Source: Neptunomonas qingdaonensis
GTDB taxonomy: Bacteria > Pseudomonadota > Gammaproteobacteria > Pseudomonadales > Balneatricaceae
NCBI RefSeq assembly: GCF_900113275.1
Contig: NZ_FOOU01000015.1
Location: 43,724-107,723, forward strand
Direction: 5' to 3'
Length of the DNA stretch: 64,000 nucleotides
Below, piece by piece: positions 43,407 to 52,839 of this stretch; positions within the stretch are counted from its first letter, which is position 1; every line of letters begins with the position of its first letter. A program made the translations under genes and the position numbers. Below the pieces are notes generated by a model. That model ran no database searches, was not told where the DNA came from, and saw nothing but the letters and a program-made list of their open reading frames with translations.

Positions 43407-45431
43407 TCAGGGAGACAAGTCCACCAGCAACGAAGGTTTATTGTAATAATATCCCTGTGCGTAATTAACGCCGATAGACCTTAACTCTTTTGCGATCACT
43501 TCACTTTCAACAAACTCTGCGACCGTTTGCTTGCCCAACGCATTTGCCACTTCGTTGATGGACTTCACCGTTGCCAGATTAACGGCATCAGCCATCATAT
43601 CTTTGACGAACATTCCGTCAATTTTAATAATATCCACATCCAGCGTTTTCAAGTATGCAAATGATGACAAACCACTGCCAAAATCATCCAGCGCAAACCG
43701 ACAACCCAACGCCTTTAACCCGGCAATAAATTGTCGCGCATTTGCAAGATCGGTGATGGCGGCAGTCTCGGTAATTTCGAAACAAAATTTCTCAGCAGGT
43801 AATCCCGTTTGCTGCAGCTTGTCGACAATAAAGTTTAACGAGTCATGACTGGCGATAGACTGTCCGGATAAATTGATCGCACAGGTTTCCAGCGCCTCCA
43901 ACTCTGCTGGGTGCTCCGAAAGCCAATCCAGTGCCGCACCAACCACCTCACGGTCAAGACGAGGCCCCAAATGAAAGCGCTCCACTAAGGGCAAAAACTG
44001 GTTAGGGTAAATTAGCGTCCCATCTGATGACTTCAGACGCAGTAAGATTTCATAATGTTTCTTCACACTGTGTTTTTGATGCAGAGGAATTATAGGCTGG
44101 CGATGCAACACAATATGCTTTGTATCAAGCGCATTATTAATCTGGTTTATCAATAACATATCATGGCGTTTATCCGCCAGAGTCTGATCGCCGACTTCAA
44201 ATATATGTAGGCGATTCCGTCCGGAATCCTTCGCTACTTTACAAGCGGTATCAGCCGCATTCAGAATATCTTCAACCGAGGGAGTATTAACGTCGATAAG
44301 GGTCAAACCAATGCTGGCGCTGATGCGATAAATATCTTCACCCCATTGATAACGCACATCTAAAATAGCCTTGCGAATATCATCACAAATTTCGCGCCCC
44401 TGTTGCAAATTGCAGGATGTCAGTAAAATGGCGAACTCATCGCCCCCCAAACGGGCAACGGCATCTGTTAAGCGCACCCCCGACTGCAGGACTTGCGCAA
44501 CTTGTGCTAATAATTCATCGCCCGCAGCATGACCACAGGTATCATTCACTGCTTTAAAATGATCCAAATCAACAAAGCATAAGACATGCGATACCGATTC
44601 GTCCGTCACATGCGCGTAGCGTGACAGTGTACGACTGAATTCTCGACGATTACTCAAGTTCGTCAATGCATCATGGGCAGCCTGATACTTCAGAGAGTTA
44701 GTCAGGCGCTGGGTATGATCACTCAGTTCAACAATCTCTTTCGGCCCGCGGGTCACTCCGGTAAAAAGCCCGCCCTCTTCTGCATTTTTTGCCATCTGAG
44801 TCAGCTGTCTTAACGGAATTGATATCTGCCGATTCGCCCAGTACCACAGCAATAACACCATTAAAGAAAATCCGCCCCAGCATAAATACTGCACTAGAGT
44901 AATATAACTTCGCGCTTCTACCTGTTGCTGTAAGTTGTTATCAACGACGCCACTGATCCGCTTTTGCAAAGCGTCTAAGCGCTCAACAAGAACCTCACTG
45001 AGATTATCCGAGTGAGCCAACAGATTTGATAGATGCTGGTCTCGGTTATTATCCGGCAAAATAGCCGCTTCATCTAAATAGAGGCTGATACGAGTCACAC
45101 TTAACGCAATATCCGATAATTCAGTCACTGACGGCAATGGTGATTGTTGCTTCTTCAGGAGATCAATACTTTGTAAAATAAACCGGCCTTTATTCAAGGC
45201 ACCTCTTACCAGATAGGTTTGCCCCGAACCGAGCACTAAATCTACCGTAATCAAATACTGGGAGACGTCTAACCGCAACGAATTAAGATCTTTCTCCCAC
45301 AAGACACTTTGTGTGTAGGTTTCAGATGCGCGGTTTGCCAAACGAAATTGATGCGATAACACCAACTCAATCAGATACCCGCCAGCAAGACACGCCAGTA
45401 TCACTGTCGCCAGATAACTTTTAATTCTCAT
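43407..45431 (-). CDS. Membrane GGDEF-EAL protein (c-di-GMP cyclase/phosphodiesterase)
   Basis: 674 residues. TM1 is at about 7-25 and TM2 at about 180-198, enclosing a helical periplasmic sensor. A HAMP-like stretch leads to a GGDEF domain with an intact GGDEF (329-333) and an RxxD inhibitory site (Arg320-Asp323), then an EAL domain. The EAL triplet itself reads EIL (461-463), but Asn520, the Glu552 of FEITE, Asp582-583 and Lys603 of the catalytic set are retained, so phosphodiesterase activity remains possible. It is the third gene of an operon with an outer-membrane barrel and a periplasmic protein, suggesting it reads an envelope-derived signal. Confidence 0.95.
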   Translation of the reverse strand: MRIKSYLATVILACLAGGYLIELVLSHQFRLANRASETYTQSVLWEKDLNSLRLDVSQYLITVDLVLGSGQTYLVRGALNKGRFILQSIDLLKKQQSPLPSVTELSDIALSVTRISLYLDEAAILPDNNRDQHLSNLLAHSDNLSEVLVERLDALQKRISGVVDNNLQQQVEARSYITLVQYLCWGGFSLMVLLLWYWANRQISIPLRQLTQMAKNAEEGGLFTGVTRGPKEIVELSDHTQRLTNSLKYQAAHDALTNLSNRREFSRTLSRYAHVTDESVSHVLCFVDLDHFKAVNDTCGHAAGDELLAQVAQVLQSGVRLTDAVARLGGDEFAILLTSCNLQQGREICDDIRKAILDVRYQWGEDIYRISASIGLTLIDVNTPSVEDILNAADTACKVAKDSGRNRLHIFEVGDQTLADKRHDMLLINQINNALDTKHIVLHRQPIIPLHQKHSVKKHYEILLRLKSSDGTLIYPNQFLPLVERFHLGPRLDREVVGAALDWLSEHPAELEALETCAINLSGQSIASHDSLNFIVDKLQQTGLPAEKFCFEITETAAITDLANARQFIAGLKALGCRFALDDFGSGLSSFAYLKTLDVDIIKIDGMFVKDMMADAVNLATVKSINEVANALGKQTVAEFVESEVIAKELRSIGVNYAQGYYYNKPSLLVDLSP

Positions 45432-45469
45432 CGTTATTGCACCCTAATCCGGGTGACCTGAATAAACTG

Positions 45470-46105
45470 TCACTTTTGCTGCGCAGAAATAACATCCCCC
45501 CAAGCGAGCTCTGTGACGGCCAAGGTTTTCAAAGCCGAGCTTAGCATTAACAGAGGCATAGCCGAATCCGGAGAAAAAAAAGCTTTGCCCTCCTCGCTTA
45601 ATGACTCACCATCAGCACTCATCAACCCAAGTAACCGGGTAAAAGACCTACCTCTAAAAGCAACCAGCACTTTATTTTTTAATGTTTCATTACAATCGGA
45701 GCTACGACAACGCTGAAAAATCAGCCCGACTATTCTCATATCAGGGCTAATCGCCCAGGCTATTTCCACCATGCCCCAATCCGATAATTCGGAACGAGCC
45801 TGCACAAAACCTATTAAGTGATCATCGTCCATCACCTGATACAGTGTATGTTTACCGATTTCATTATGATGAAGCGTAAAGGGTAAGCGCGCCGCCACCT
45901 GATTACGTATCTCCTGATCAATCGGGCGAACAATAGAACGGTGCCGGGTCACGCCCGGATAAAGACGCTGAATAGCAAGCACCGGATCACGTAACGAACA
46001 GAAGGCTGCAGAAACAGGGTCAGCTATACTCATGAAAAGAAAAACAATGACGGTTAATATCATTGTCTGGCTAGCATTTAAAAAATACTGACTAACTACT
46101 CTCAC
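45470..46105 (-). CDS. Periplasmic protein of unknown family, middle gene of the GGDEF-EAL operon
   Basis: 211 residues from the GTG at 46105, which has GAGG eight bases upstream and sits two bases after the barrel gene's stop; the longer frame would overlap that gene by 79 bases. A signal peptide (MILTVIVFLFMSIADPVSA, then AFCSLRDP) makes it periplasmic. The mature domain starts CSLRDPVLAIQRLYPGVTRHRSIVR and contains GKHTLYQVMDDDHLIGFVQAR and a two-Cys stretch FQRCRSSDC. The alternation of short strands recalls FMN-binding-type domains, without their flavinylation motif. I do not recognise the family. The gene is 38 bases before the GGDEF-EAL start and probably supplies its ligand-sensing partner. 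Confidence 0.75.
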   Translation of the reverse strand: MRVVSQYFLNASQTMILTVIVFLFMSIADPVSAAFCSLRDPVLAIQRLYPGVTRHRSIVRPIDQEIRNQVAARLPFTLHHNEIGKHTLYQVMDDDHLIGFVQARSELSDWGMVEIAWAISPDMRIVGLIFQRCRSSDCNETLKNKVLVAFRGRSFTRLLGLMSADGESLSEEGKAFFSPDSAMPLLMLSSALKTLAVTELAWGDVISAQQK

Positions 46106-46107
46106 GG

Positions 46108-47112
46108 CTAAATCCTCACGCGTAGCTGCACCGCGACAATGGAGGCTGTTTTCTGCTCCTGCAGAACGTCCAGCTCTTTGAACCACTGGGTACTGACATC
46201 AACAAACCGATTAACTTTCCACTCAAGCCCCAAGGTAACACTGCTCTTATCCAACCAATGATTATTACCTTCTTCTCTGACATATCGAAACTGTGAATAG
46301 CTATGAAATGTTTCCATAGGGTTACGCCACGATAGCTCAGCCAGAACATTCGATCTGTTAGCACCGGCATTGTTACCTGCGGAAACTTCTAACAACGTTT
46401 CCCATTGGCGGTAATAATAAGCCATATCAATAGCCAAGCGTTGGCGCTCAACAGCCCCATTCGCCGCCAGCACCTTACCATCAAACCAGGAAAAACCAAC
46501 AATCATATTCCCTGTAGAGGGTGTGCCTAGTCGTCCGGCAAATACATAAGGATCATCACGTTCAGAAATATTGTTACCCGACCCTCGCGTCAATGCGATC
46601 TCATAATCAAATTCAGACAGCACGCCGTTAACGGAAACGCCCCAATCGGCTTTAATACCTCTATCACGAAATGAGTATTGTCTTAATGTTCCGTTTGTAT
46701 CGATATTTTGCTCAAGCCCGAAGGGCACTTCGAAATGACCCACACGTAGGTTAAAGCTGCCATGTGATAAGCCGGTATAGTTAATATTCGCTATGCGCCA
46801 TGTGAGCTCTGCATCATCGCCGCCATCAAAGTAAAACCCTGGATTTTTTACATCATGCAAACGCACCCAATAAGGCTGAAAGACCAAGGTAGCGAAATCA
46901 CCTTGTTCTCCTGTGAACACTTTATGTAAGTCAAAACCTACAACCTGCTGACTGGATTGATGATTTTGTCGTAAATCACGCGAAAAGCGAGTCGAAAGAT
47001 CCACTGCCCAACGCGTATTTTCACGCCAACCGGAAGCTATACCGCTATCAGCGACAGCAACACCGGTAATCGTCAGGGCAAAGAATGCCATTATCCCCGG
47101 AGAGTAGATCAA
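46108..47112 (-). CDS. Outer-membrane beta-barrel (porin-like), first gene of the GGDEF-EAL operon
   Basis: 334 residues. A short signal region (MAFFALTITGVAVA) is followed by alternating amphipathic strands with aromatic ends (FATLVFQPYWVRLHDV, SFNLRVGHFEVPFGLEQ, MIVGFSWFDGK, WETLLEVSAGNN, VTLGLEWKVNRFVDVSTQW) and the last strand ends AVQLRVRI, giving about 14-16 barrel strands. The GHFEVPFGLEQ element is reminiscent of phosphate- or polyphosphate-type porins. The start may be the TTG at 47112 with AGGGAAA upstream or the ATG at 47091; neither gives a basic n-region. It shares an operon with a periplasmic protein and a c-di-GMP enzyme. The substrate is unknown. Confidence 0.8.
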   Translation of the reverse strand: MIYSPGIMAFFALTITGVAVADSGIASGWRENTRWAVDLSTRFSRDLRQNHQSSQQVVGFDLHKVFTGEQGDFATLVFQPYWVRLHDVKNPGFYFDGGDDAELTWRIANINYTGLSHGSFNLRVGHFEVPFGLEQNIDTNGTLRQYSFRDRGIKADWGVSVNGVLSEFDYEIALTRGSGNNISERDDPYVFAGRLGTPSTGNMIVGFSWFDGKVLAANGAVERQRLAIDMAYYYRQWETLLEVSAGNNAGANRSNVLAELSWRNPMETFHSYSQFRYVREEGNNHWLDKSSVTLGLEWKVNRFVDVSTQWFKELDVLQEQKTASIVAVQLRVRI

Positions 47113-47232
47113 GTAATTTCCCTATCATTTGAGTGACGGCTACTGACAAACAACATCGCTAGAGCATAGATATTACCTAAGCAGCCATTTAGGATACAGC
47201 ACTTACAGATATATAAGCATGCAACCAATCCG

Positions 47233-47271
47233 TTTAGAACACTTGTTTAGAATGCTTGTTTAGAACATTTG
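47233..47271. repeat. Three tandem 13-bp repeats upstream of the chemoreceptor gene
   Basis: TTTAGAACACTTG (47233-47245), TTTAGAATGCTTG (47246-47258) and TTTAGAACATTTG (47259-47271) follow one another exactly. They lie in the 261-bp region between the divergent barrel operon and the chemoreceptor and may be an iterated regulator site or a slippage product. Confidence 0.85.
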
Positions 47272-47373
47272 TATAAAGGGCTCCTCCAAAAGACTATCTG
47301 CTGCCGCACATTTGCTTACATATCATCTATACTGCATAGATGATCAAATGATAGGGCCGTTCGTGACCGTCGC

Positions 47374-49884
47374 ATGGAGGCAAGATTGAAATCTTTTAAT
47401 AATCTAAACATAAACGTAAAACTACTCATCAGTTTTCTGTTGATAGGTATAGTACCCTTTACGATTCTAGCAATGATATCCATCTATAAAGCCAGCGACT
47501 CTCTATCAAAACAAAGCTACCAGCAGCTTGACGCCGTTCGCAGCATTAAAACCCGACAGATTGAGCACTTCATGGCGGTCAGCCGCCGAGATACGATCAG
47601 CCTCGCGTCTATACTCAGTACGCTCCTAAATACCGATACACTTCAACAAGTCATAAACGAGCAGACCACAGCGGGCAAAAATCTATTTGCAACCTATCTG
47701 GATAATCATGACTATGTTGACCTACTTTTAATTGAACCTGATGGACTGATCTCTTATACCGTTGCTAAAGAAGCCGACTATCAGACCAACGTGATGACAG
47801 GGCCGTATCGAGAATCTCATTTGGGGGATCTTTTCCGCAATATCATGCAAACAGGGCAGTACGCGGAAGTGGATTTCGCACCTTACGAGGCAAGCTCCGG
47901 AGCCCCCGAACGCTTTATAGGAGCCCCTGTCTATAATGCAAACGGAACGCTCGCTTTAGTCGTCGTATTAGAAATCCCTATCGATCCTATTAATGACATT
48001 ATGGGAATTCGTGAAGGCATGGGAGAAAGCGGTGAGTCCTACCTGATTGGTTCTGATTTTCTGATGCGTTCTGATTCGTTTCTTGATCCGGAAAATCACT
48101 CAGTTGCGAACTCTTTTGCCAACCCTTCTACAGGGAAAGTAACAACCGTAGCTGCAAAAGCAGCCATCTCAGGCGAAACAGGTAGCCAATTAATTATGGA
48201 TTATAATGGCAGGCAGGTGCTCTCTTCTTACTCACCTGTAGAGGTAGGAGGTAATCGTTGGGGGTTATTGGTCGAGATTGATGAAGCTGAAGCGTTCGCC
48301 GCCGTCACTACGCTGAAGTTGTGGATACTTTTTATTGGTTTATCCGGTACCTTAATCATTATTTTTGCTGCATGGCGAATTTCGCAAAGAATAACCACGC
48401 CCATTACTCAACTGGCACACACCATACACCAGGTTGAAGAAAGTGGTGACTTTTCATCCCGGTTGATTATATCCAGCGAGGATGAAATCGGACAAGCCAG
48501 CACAGCCGTCAATCAATTGTTACAAGCCACTCAAGATGCCCTCTCTGATACAAAATTAGTGATGAGCAAGATGGCAATGGGCGACTTCAGTGGTAGAGTA
48601 TCGCGTGAATTACGCGGTGATCTGAACGATCTGAAGCAAGCCATTAATCACCATGCCGAACACACCCAAACCAGTATTCTTACCCTAAAACATTTGATGC
48701 AGTCTTTATCCGAAGGTGAATTTAATGTTGAAATAGACACGACACTAACCGGCGACTACCAGAGCATGATTGAGTCAGCACAAACGGCTATGCTGAATAT
48801 TGGAGTCGCCATACGGGAAGTCAACAGCATTACGGGAGCCATGAAAAAGGGTGAATTTAATCTGCGGATTGAAAGCCCACTCCCTGGCCAATTACATTTT
48901 TTGAAAGAGAACCTGAATGACTCGCTGGATGCCGTCAGTGAAGCCACATCAGAAGCCGTACTGGTAGCGGGTCTTCAATCCCAGGGGAATTTAGTATCAC
49001 GAATCAACGGCCAATATCAGGGACAATTTGACGAGTTAAAACTCGCGATCAATCACGGCCAGCAGGCTATTGCTATGTTAGTCAATGAAGTACGAGCCTC
49101 CGCCTCTGATGTCGCCAATTCAACTAAAGAGATATACCTGGGGAATAATGACCTCTCCAGCCGGACGCAAGAGCAAGCACTCTCCATCGAAAGAACCAGT
49201 GTCAGCATTAAGCAGATAAGTGAAGCGATCCAGGCAACCGCAGAAAATGCCAATCAGACACATATCGTCGTCAACCAAACTAAAGATATTACCGCGCAAA
49301 GTGCTACTGTCATGGCGGGTGCGATCCATGCCATGGCAGCTATCCAAACTTCCAGTAAACATATTAGTGAAATTACAGGTTTAATTGACAGCATTGCCTT
49401 CCAGACAAATTTACTCGCACTCAATGCCGCCGTAGAAGCCGCCAGAGCCGGTGAACAAGGACGCGGATTTGCCGTTGTAGCCAGTGAAGTACGCGCATTA
49501 TCACAAAAATCTGCGCAAGCCGCTAAGGAGATAAAATCACTTATCCAGGATACCAACGAGCGTATCACCGAGGGTACTGAAAAAGTGCAGTTGTCTGCCG
49601 ATGCTCTGCAACAGATCACCATCAGTATCGAGGAAGTAAACCGGTTGTCTCAAGAGATCAGCGACTCCAGCCAGGAACAAGCCAATGGTATTTATCCAAT
49701 CACACTTGCCATCGAATCTATCGATGACATCACTCAGCAAAATGCAGCGTTAGTCGAAGAGATATCCGCCGCCGCTGAAGCAATGCATGATCAGGCCAGC
49801 GGTCTTAATACGTTAATGCAACGCTTTATCACCGAGCAGCCTGAGCCTGAAGAACGTGACGATACGCATGCTGCGCAACTCTAA
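47374..49884 (+). CDS. Methyl-accepting chemotaxis protein with repeated HAMP domains
   Basis: Up to 836 residues. TM1 (about 16-38) and TM2 (about 316-336) flank a large periplasmic Cache-like sensor with [18 protein letters not shown] and a membrane-proximal second lobe. After TM2 there are at least three HAMP-like units (near 338-390, 405-450, 455-505 and possibly 540-585), each with the GDFSGRV/GEFNVEI/GEFNLRI/GNLVSRI pattern, then the signalling hairpin with [21 protein letters not shown] near residue 672. The TTG at 47386 may be the true start, since GGAGG lies five bases before it, while the ATG at 47374 has none. It would bind a small ligand and feed CheA/CheW. The C-terminus lacks a clear CheR-binding pentapeptide. 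Confidence 0.95.
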   Translation: MEARLKSFNNLNINVKLLISFLLIGIVPFTILAMISIYKASDSLSKQSYQQLDAVRSIKTRQIEHFMAVSRRDTISLASILSTLLNTDTLQQVINEQTTAGKNLFATYLDNHDYVDLLLIEPDGLISYTVAKEADYQTNVMTGPYRESHLGDLFRNIMQTGQYAEVDFAPYEASSGAPERFIGAPVYNANGTLALVVVLEIPIDPINDIMGIREGMGESGESYLIGSDFLMRSDSFLDPENHSVANSFANPSTGKVTTVAAKAAISGETGSQLIMDYNGRQVLSSYSPVEVGGNRWGLLVEIDEAEAFAAVTTLKLWILFIGLSGTLIIIFAAWRISQRITTPITQLAHTIHQVEESGDFSSRLIISSEDEIGQASTAVNQLLQATQDALSDTKLVMSKMAMGDFSGRVSRELRGDLNDLKQAINHHAEHTQTSILTLKHLMQSLSEGEFNVEIDTTLTGDYQSMIESAQTAMLNIGVAIREVNSITGAMKKGEFNLRIESPLPGQLHFLKENLNDSLDAVSEATSEAVLVAGLQSQGNLVSRINGQYQGQFDELKLAINHGQQAIAMLVNEVRASASDVANSTKEIYLGNNDLSSRTQEQALSIERTSVSIKQISEAIQATAENANQTHIVVNQTKDITAQSATVMAGAIHAMAAIQTSSKHISEITGLIDSIAFQTNLLALNAAVEAARAGEQGRGFAVVASEVRALSQKSAQAAKEIKSLIQDTNERITEGTEKVQLSADALQQITISIEEVNRLSQEISDSSQEQANGIYPITLAIESIDDITQQNAALVEEISAAAEAMHDQASGLNTLMQRFITEQPEPEERDDTHAAQL

Positions 49885-49897
49885 AGGCGGTATGAAT

Positions 49898-50836
49898 TTA
49901 CGCTGTGAAATCTGTCTTCAACTTATGCAGTGTCTGTGTTAACTCCTCAAATACTAACTGACGAAGCCAGATATGAGCGGCGTCTTTCATATAGCGCTCA
50001 TGCCAAACAATCGAGTAAGTAAAGCCGCTCTGCTCCATAGGAAAAGGTAAAATTTTCAACTGGTAATGCTGAGCGCAACTTTGGGCTAAGCCAAAAGGGA
50101 TGGTTAATATCAGATCACTTTGTGCCACCAGCGATAGTGCTGCAACAAAATGAGGAACTCGCAGAGCAATACGTCTTGCCAACCCTTGCTCCTCCAGTAA
50201 ATAATCAATCGCGCCTTTACGCGCACCTCCCATAGTGATTAACGCATGTGGTTGGCGGGCATACGCTTGCAAATCAATACCGCTCTCAGAAAGCGGATTG
50301 GCGGCGCTAACAACGCAGACAAATTTATCATCCCCCACTCCCCGGCCATGCACGGCTGCCGGTGCATCGGTTACCGTGCAGATAGCTAAATCAATACTTT
50401 CCTGATCAAGTTGATGCAGCAAATTTTCTTGCCAGGGAATAATTTCCAGATCCACCTGGGGAGCCTCTCTTCTGAGGCGACTTATCACTGCCGGTAATAA
50501 CACCTGCGTGCCATAATCCGTGGTAGCTAATCTAAATGTATTTTGTGCTTGTGACGGAATAAACAGAGGAGGCTCAATCAATAAACTGAGTTCTTGTAAC
50601 GAATGGTACAACTTTGACGCCAAAGCTTCTGCCCGAGGTGTAGGAGACAACCCTTTCGGCGTGCGAGTAAACAACGGATCGTTAAATAGCTGTCGCAGAC
50701 GCGCCAGATTTCGGCTAATAGCGGGCTGCGTTAAATTCAAACGTCCGGCCGCCCGGGTAACATTGCGCTCCTCCAGCAATACTTGAAATACAGGAAGAAG
50801 GTTCAGATCAGCTGCCGACAAGCGAGCAATACTCAT
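49898..50836 (-). CDS. LysR-family regulator, NodD/LeuO-like branch
   Basis: 312 residues. HTH: LNLLPVFQVLLEERNVTRAAGRLNLTQPAISRNLARLRQLFNDPLFTRTPKGLSPTPRAEAL, characteristic of the NodD/LeuO/NahR-type LysR proteins; the effector domain follows with FRLATTDYGTQVLLPAVISRLRREAPQVDLEIIPW. It is divergent from an NADP-dependent reductase gene with a LysR-type box between them. The start codon lies inside a 14-bp tandem duplication and is directly preceded in frame by TGA TGA, without a visible Shine-Dalgarno sequence, so initiation may be unusual. Confidence 0.93.
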   Translation of the reverse strand: MSIARLSAADLNLLPVFQVLLEERNVTRAAGRLNLTQPAISRNLARLRQLFNDPLFTRTPKGLSPTPRAEALASKLYHSLQELSLLIEPPLFIPSQAQNTFRLATTDYGTQVLLPAVISRLRREAPQVDLEIIPWQENLLHQLDQESIDLAICTVTDAPAAVHGRGVGDDKFVCVVSAANPLSESGIDLQAYARQPHALITMGGARKGAIDYLLEEQGLARRIALRVPHFVAALSLVAQSDLILTIPFGLAQSCAQHYQLKILPFPMEQSGFTYSIVWHERYMKDAAHIWLRQLVFEELTQTLHKLKTDFTA

Positions 50837-50854
50837 TCATCAATACTCATTCAT
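50827..50854. repeat. Perfect 14-bp tandem duplication spanning the LysR start codon
   Basis: CAATACTCATTCAT occurs at 50827-50840 and again at 50841-50854. On the minus strand each copy reads ATGAATGAGTATTG, so the real ATG lies in the copy nearest the gene and a decoy lies in the other, forming a four-codon upstream ORF ending in TGATGA directly before the start. Confidence 0.9.
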
Positions 50855-50886
50855 CATTACTGAAAGTTATTACGGATATTTTAATA

Positions 50887-50901
50887 ATGCATTGGATGCA
50901 T
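50887..50901. promoter_or_regulatory. LysR-type operator
   Basis: ATGCAT-tgg-ATGCAT, an inverted repeat including T-N11-A, is centred between the divergent LysR and reductase genes, as expected for autoregulation plus activation. Confidence 0.55.
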
Positions 50902-50958
50902 ATTGCAAGCAAGTTTACATTAGAACCTATCATTTACAAATAATTGTCAGGCCGAAAT

Positions 50959-51969
50959 ATGTATATCGAATCAAGTCGGGAAATTCATCTTAAACATCGC
51001 CCTTCAGGTATCCCAGGCAGCGAAGACTTCAGCCTGGTTTCAGTCCCAGTGGGTGTGCTCAAAGAGGGCGAAGTGCTGGTTAAAAATCTATGGATGTCTG
51101 TTGATCCCTACATGCGCGGTCGCATGCTTGAACGCAAAAGTTATATTGCACCCTTCGAACTTGGTGAAGTATTGAGCGGTGGCGCGATCGGTGAGGTTGT
51201 TGAAACAAATAATCCTGCTTTTCCTGTTGGTAGCAAGGTCGCCAACATGAGTGGCTGGCGCGAGTACTTCAGTACCTCTGGTGCAGATCTGCAACTTTTA
51301 CCGAAAACAGACATCCCCGATCAGGCTTTTCTCGGTGTACTCGGCATGCCAGGAATGACGGCTTACACCGGGCTCAGCAAAATAGCCCAGCTCAAAGAGG
51401 GTGACAGCGTATTTGTTTCAGCAGCTTCCGGTGCTGTAGGCGCCATTGTCTGTCAGATTGCTAAACTAAAAGGCTGCTATGTTGCCGGTAGTGTCGGTTC
51501 CGATGAAAAGGCCCGCTACCTGCTTGAAGAGCTCGGAGTCGATGCAGTGGTTAATTACAAAACCACAGATAACCTGCAAGAGAGTATAGCGAAAGCCTGC
51601 CCTGAGGGTATTGATGTCTATTTTGAGAATGTCGGAGGCGCACACCTTGAAGCCGTTCTGAACCTGATGAACGACTATGGCAGGATTGCCGTATGCGGCA
51701 TGATTGACCAATACAACGCGACATCACCCAGTGCTGGCCCATCAAACCTGTCACAACTGATTATTAAAAAACTGACAATGCAGGGCTTTATTGTGTTTGA
51801 TCACTGGGATGGCTATCCCGCCTTTGTTGAACAGATGACGCAGTGGATTCAACAAGGAAAAATCAGTGCTAAAGAAACCGTCTACCAAGGCATAGAGCAA
51901 GCGCCTGAAGCCTTTATCGGCCTGTTTACGGGAAAAAATACCGGTAAAATGCTGGTAAAGCTTGCCTGA
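50959..51969 (+). CDS. NADP-dependent MDR reductase, CurA/YncB-type (leukotriene B4 dehydrogenase-like)
   Basis: 336 residues from the ATG at 50959; the TTG at 50944 would add five residues. The family block LWMSVDPYMRGRMLERKSY and the NADP motif SAASGAVGAIVCQIAKLKGC (AASGAVG, near residues 152-171) plus VYFENVGGAHLEAVLNLM identify the CurA/prostaglandin-reductase branch of the MDR superfamily. These enzymes reduce alpha,beta-double bonds of enones with NADPH, a detoxification role. It is divergent from the LysR gene and is followed 64 bases on by a DJ-1/PfpI protein on the same strand, a plausible reactive-carbonyl-response unit. Confidence 0.94.
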   Translation: MYIESSREIHLKHRPSGIPGSEDFSLVSVPVGVLKEGEVLVKNLWMSVDPYMRGRMLERKSYIAPFELGEVLSGGAIGEVVETNNPAFPVGSKVANMSGWREYFSTSGADLQLLPKTDIPDQAFLGVLGMPGMTAYTGLSKIAQLKEGDSVFVSAASGAVGAIVCQIAKLKGCYVAGSVGSDEKARYLLEELGVDAVVNYKTTDNLQESIAKACPEGIDVYFENVGGAHLEAVLNLMNDYGRIAVCGMIDQYNATSPSAGPSNLSQLIIKKLTMQGFIVFDHWDGYPAFVEQMTQWIQQGKISAKETVYQGIEQAPEAFIGLFTGKNTGKMLVKLA

Positions 51970-52033
51970 TCTAACGGATGATCGATATTAATTAAAAGCC
52001 CTATGACAGGGCTTAGTTACAGGAATTATCAAC

Positions 52034-52711
52034 ATGAACGTTCTTTTTGTACTCACATCACATGATACCTTGGGCGATAGTGGCGAGAAAACCGGCTTTT
52101 GGATTGAAGAGTTTGCTGCACCTTATTACACCTTGGCCGATGCCGGCGTTAACATAACTCTCGCTTCTCCTGCCGGTGGGCAGCCTCCTATCGACCCTAA
52201 AAGCGAACTGGAAGATTTCCAGACAGAAGCTACGCATCGCTTTGATAAGGATAGCGAGTTACAGCAAAAATTAGCCAACACAAGCAAGCTAGCCGAGCTA
52301 TCAGCAGATAATTTCGATGCGATATTCTATCCGGGCGGGCATGGCCCGATGTGGGATCTGACCAACAATACTGCTTCTATTAAACTGATTGAGACGTTTT
52401 ACCAGCAAGGCAAGCCTGTTTCTGCCGTTTGCCATGCGCCGAGTGTATTGCTGAATACTAAAAATGCTCAGGGCGAAGCCTTATTCAAAGGCAAAAAAGT
52501 CACAGGTTTCAGCAACACGGAAGAAGCCGCGGTTGGACTGACTGAAATAGTACCTTTCTTACTGGAAGACGAATTAGACAGTCGCGGTGGCCAGTATAGT
52601 AAAGGACCGGACTGGGGCCCTTATATCGTTCAGGATGGCTTGCTGATAACCGGCCAGAATCCAGCATCATCTGCAGCAGTGGCTGAAGCTTTACTTGCAC
52701 AATTGAAATAG
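52034..52711 (+). CDS. DJ-1/PfpI-family protein (Hsp31-like)
   Basis: 225 residues. The nucleophile elbow is SAVCHAPSVLL with Cys133 followed by His134; a conserved Glu in the GFWIEEFAAPY segment (near 25) and the oxyanion part FYPGGHGPMWDL complete the usual site. This subgroup includes glyoxalase III/Hsp31-like and protein deglycase-type proteins that deal with methylglyoxal; activity here is inferred. AGGAA lies nine bases before the ATG. Following the CurA-type reductase and preceding a strong hairpin terminator, it probably ends a two-gene electrophile-response operon. Confidence 0.92.
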   Translation: MNVLFVLTSHDTLGDSGEKTGFWIEEFAAPYYTLADAGVNITLASPAGGQPPIDPKSELEDFQTEATHRFDKDSELQQKLANTSKLAELSADNFDAIFYPGGHGPMWDLTNNTASIKLIETFYQQGKPVSAVCHAPSVLLNTKNAQGEALFKGKKVTGFSNTEEAAVGLTEIVPFLLEDELDSRGGQYSKGPDWGPYIVQDGLLITGQNPASSAAVAEALLAQLK

Positions 52712-52733
52712 TCTTACATAAAAGCCGATATGC

Positions 52734-52760
52734 AAAAGGAGCCCGCCGGGCTCCTTGTTT
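52734..52760 (+). terminator. Rho-independent terminator after the DJ-1/PfpI gene
   Basis: AAGGAGCCC (52736-52744) pairs perfectly with GGGCTCCTT (52748-52756) over a three-base loop; a short GTTT tail follows. Confidence 0.75.
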
Positions 52761-52839
52761 CGAACTTGGGTATGAGTTTTACTCCGACGTCTTACTGATA
52801 TGTAGTGCGCTTATATTAACTTCACTTTATAAAATAGTT

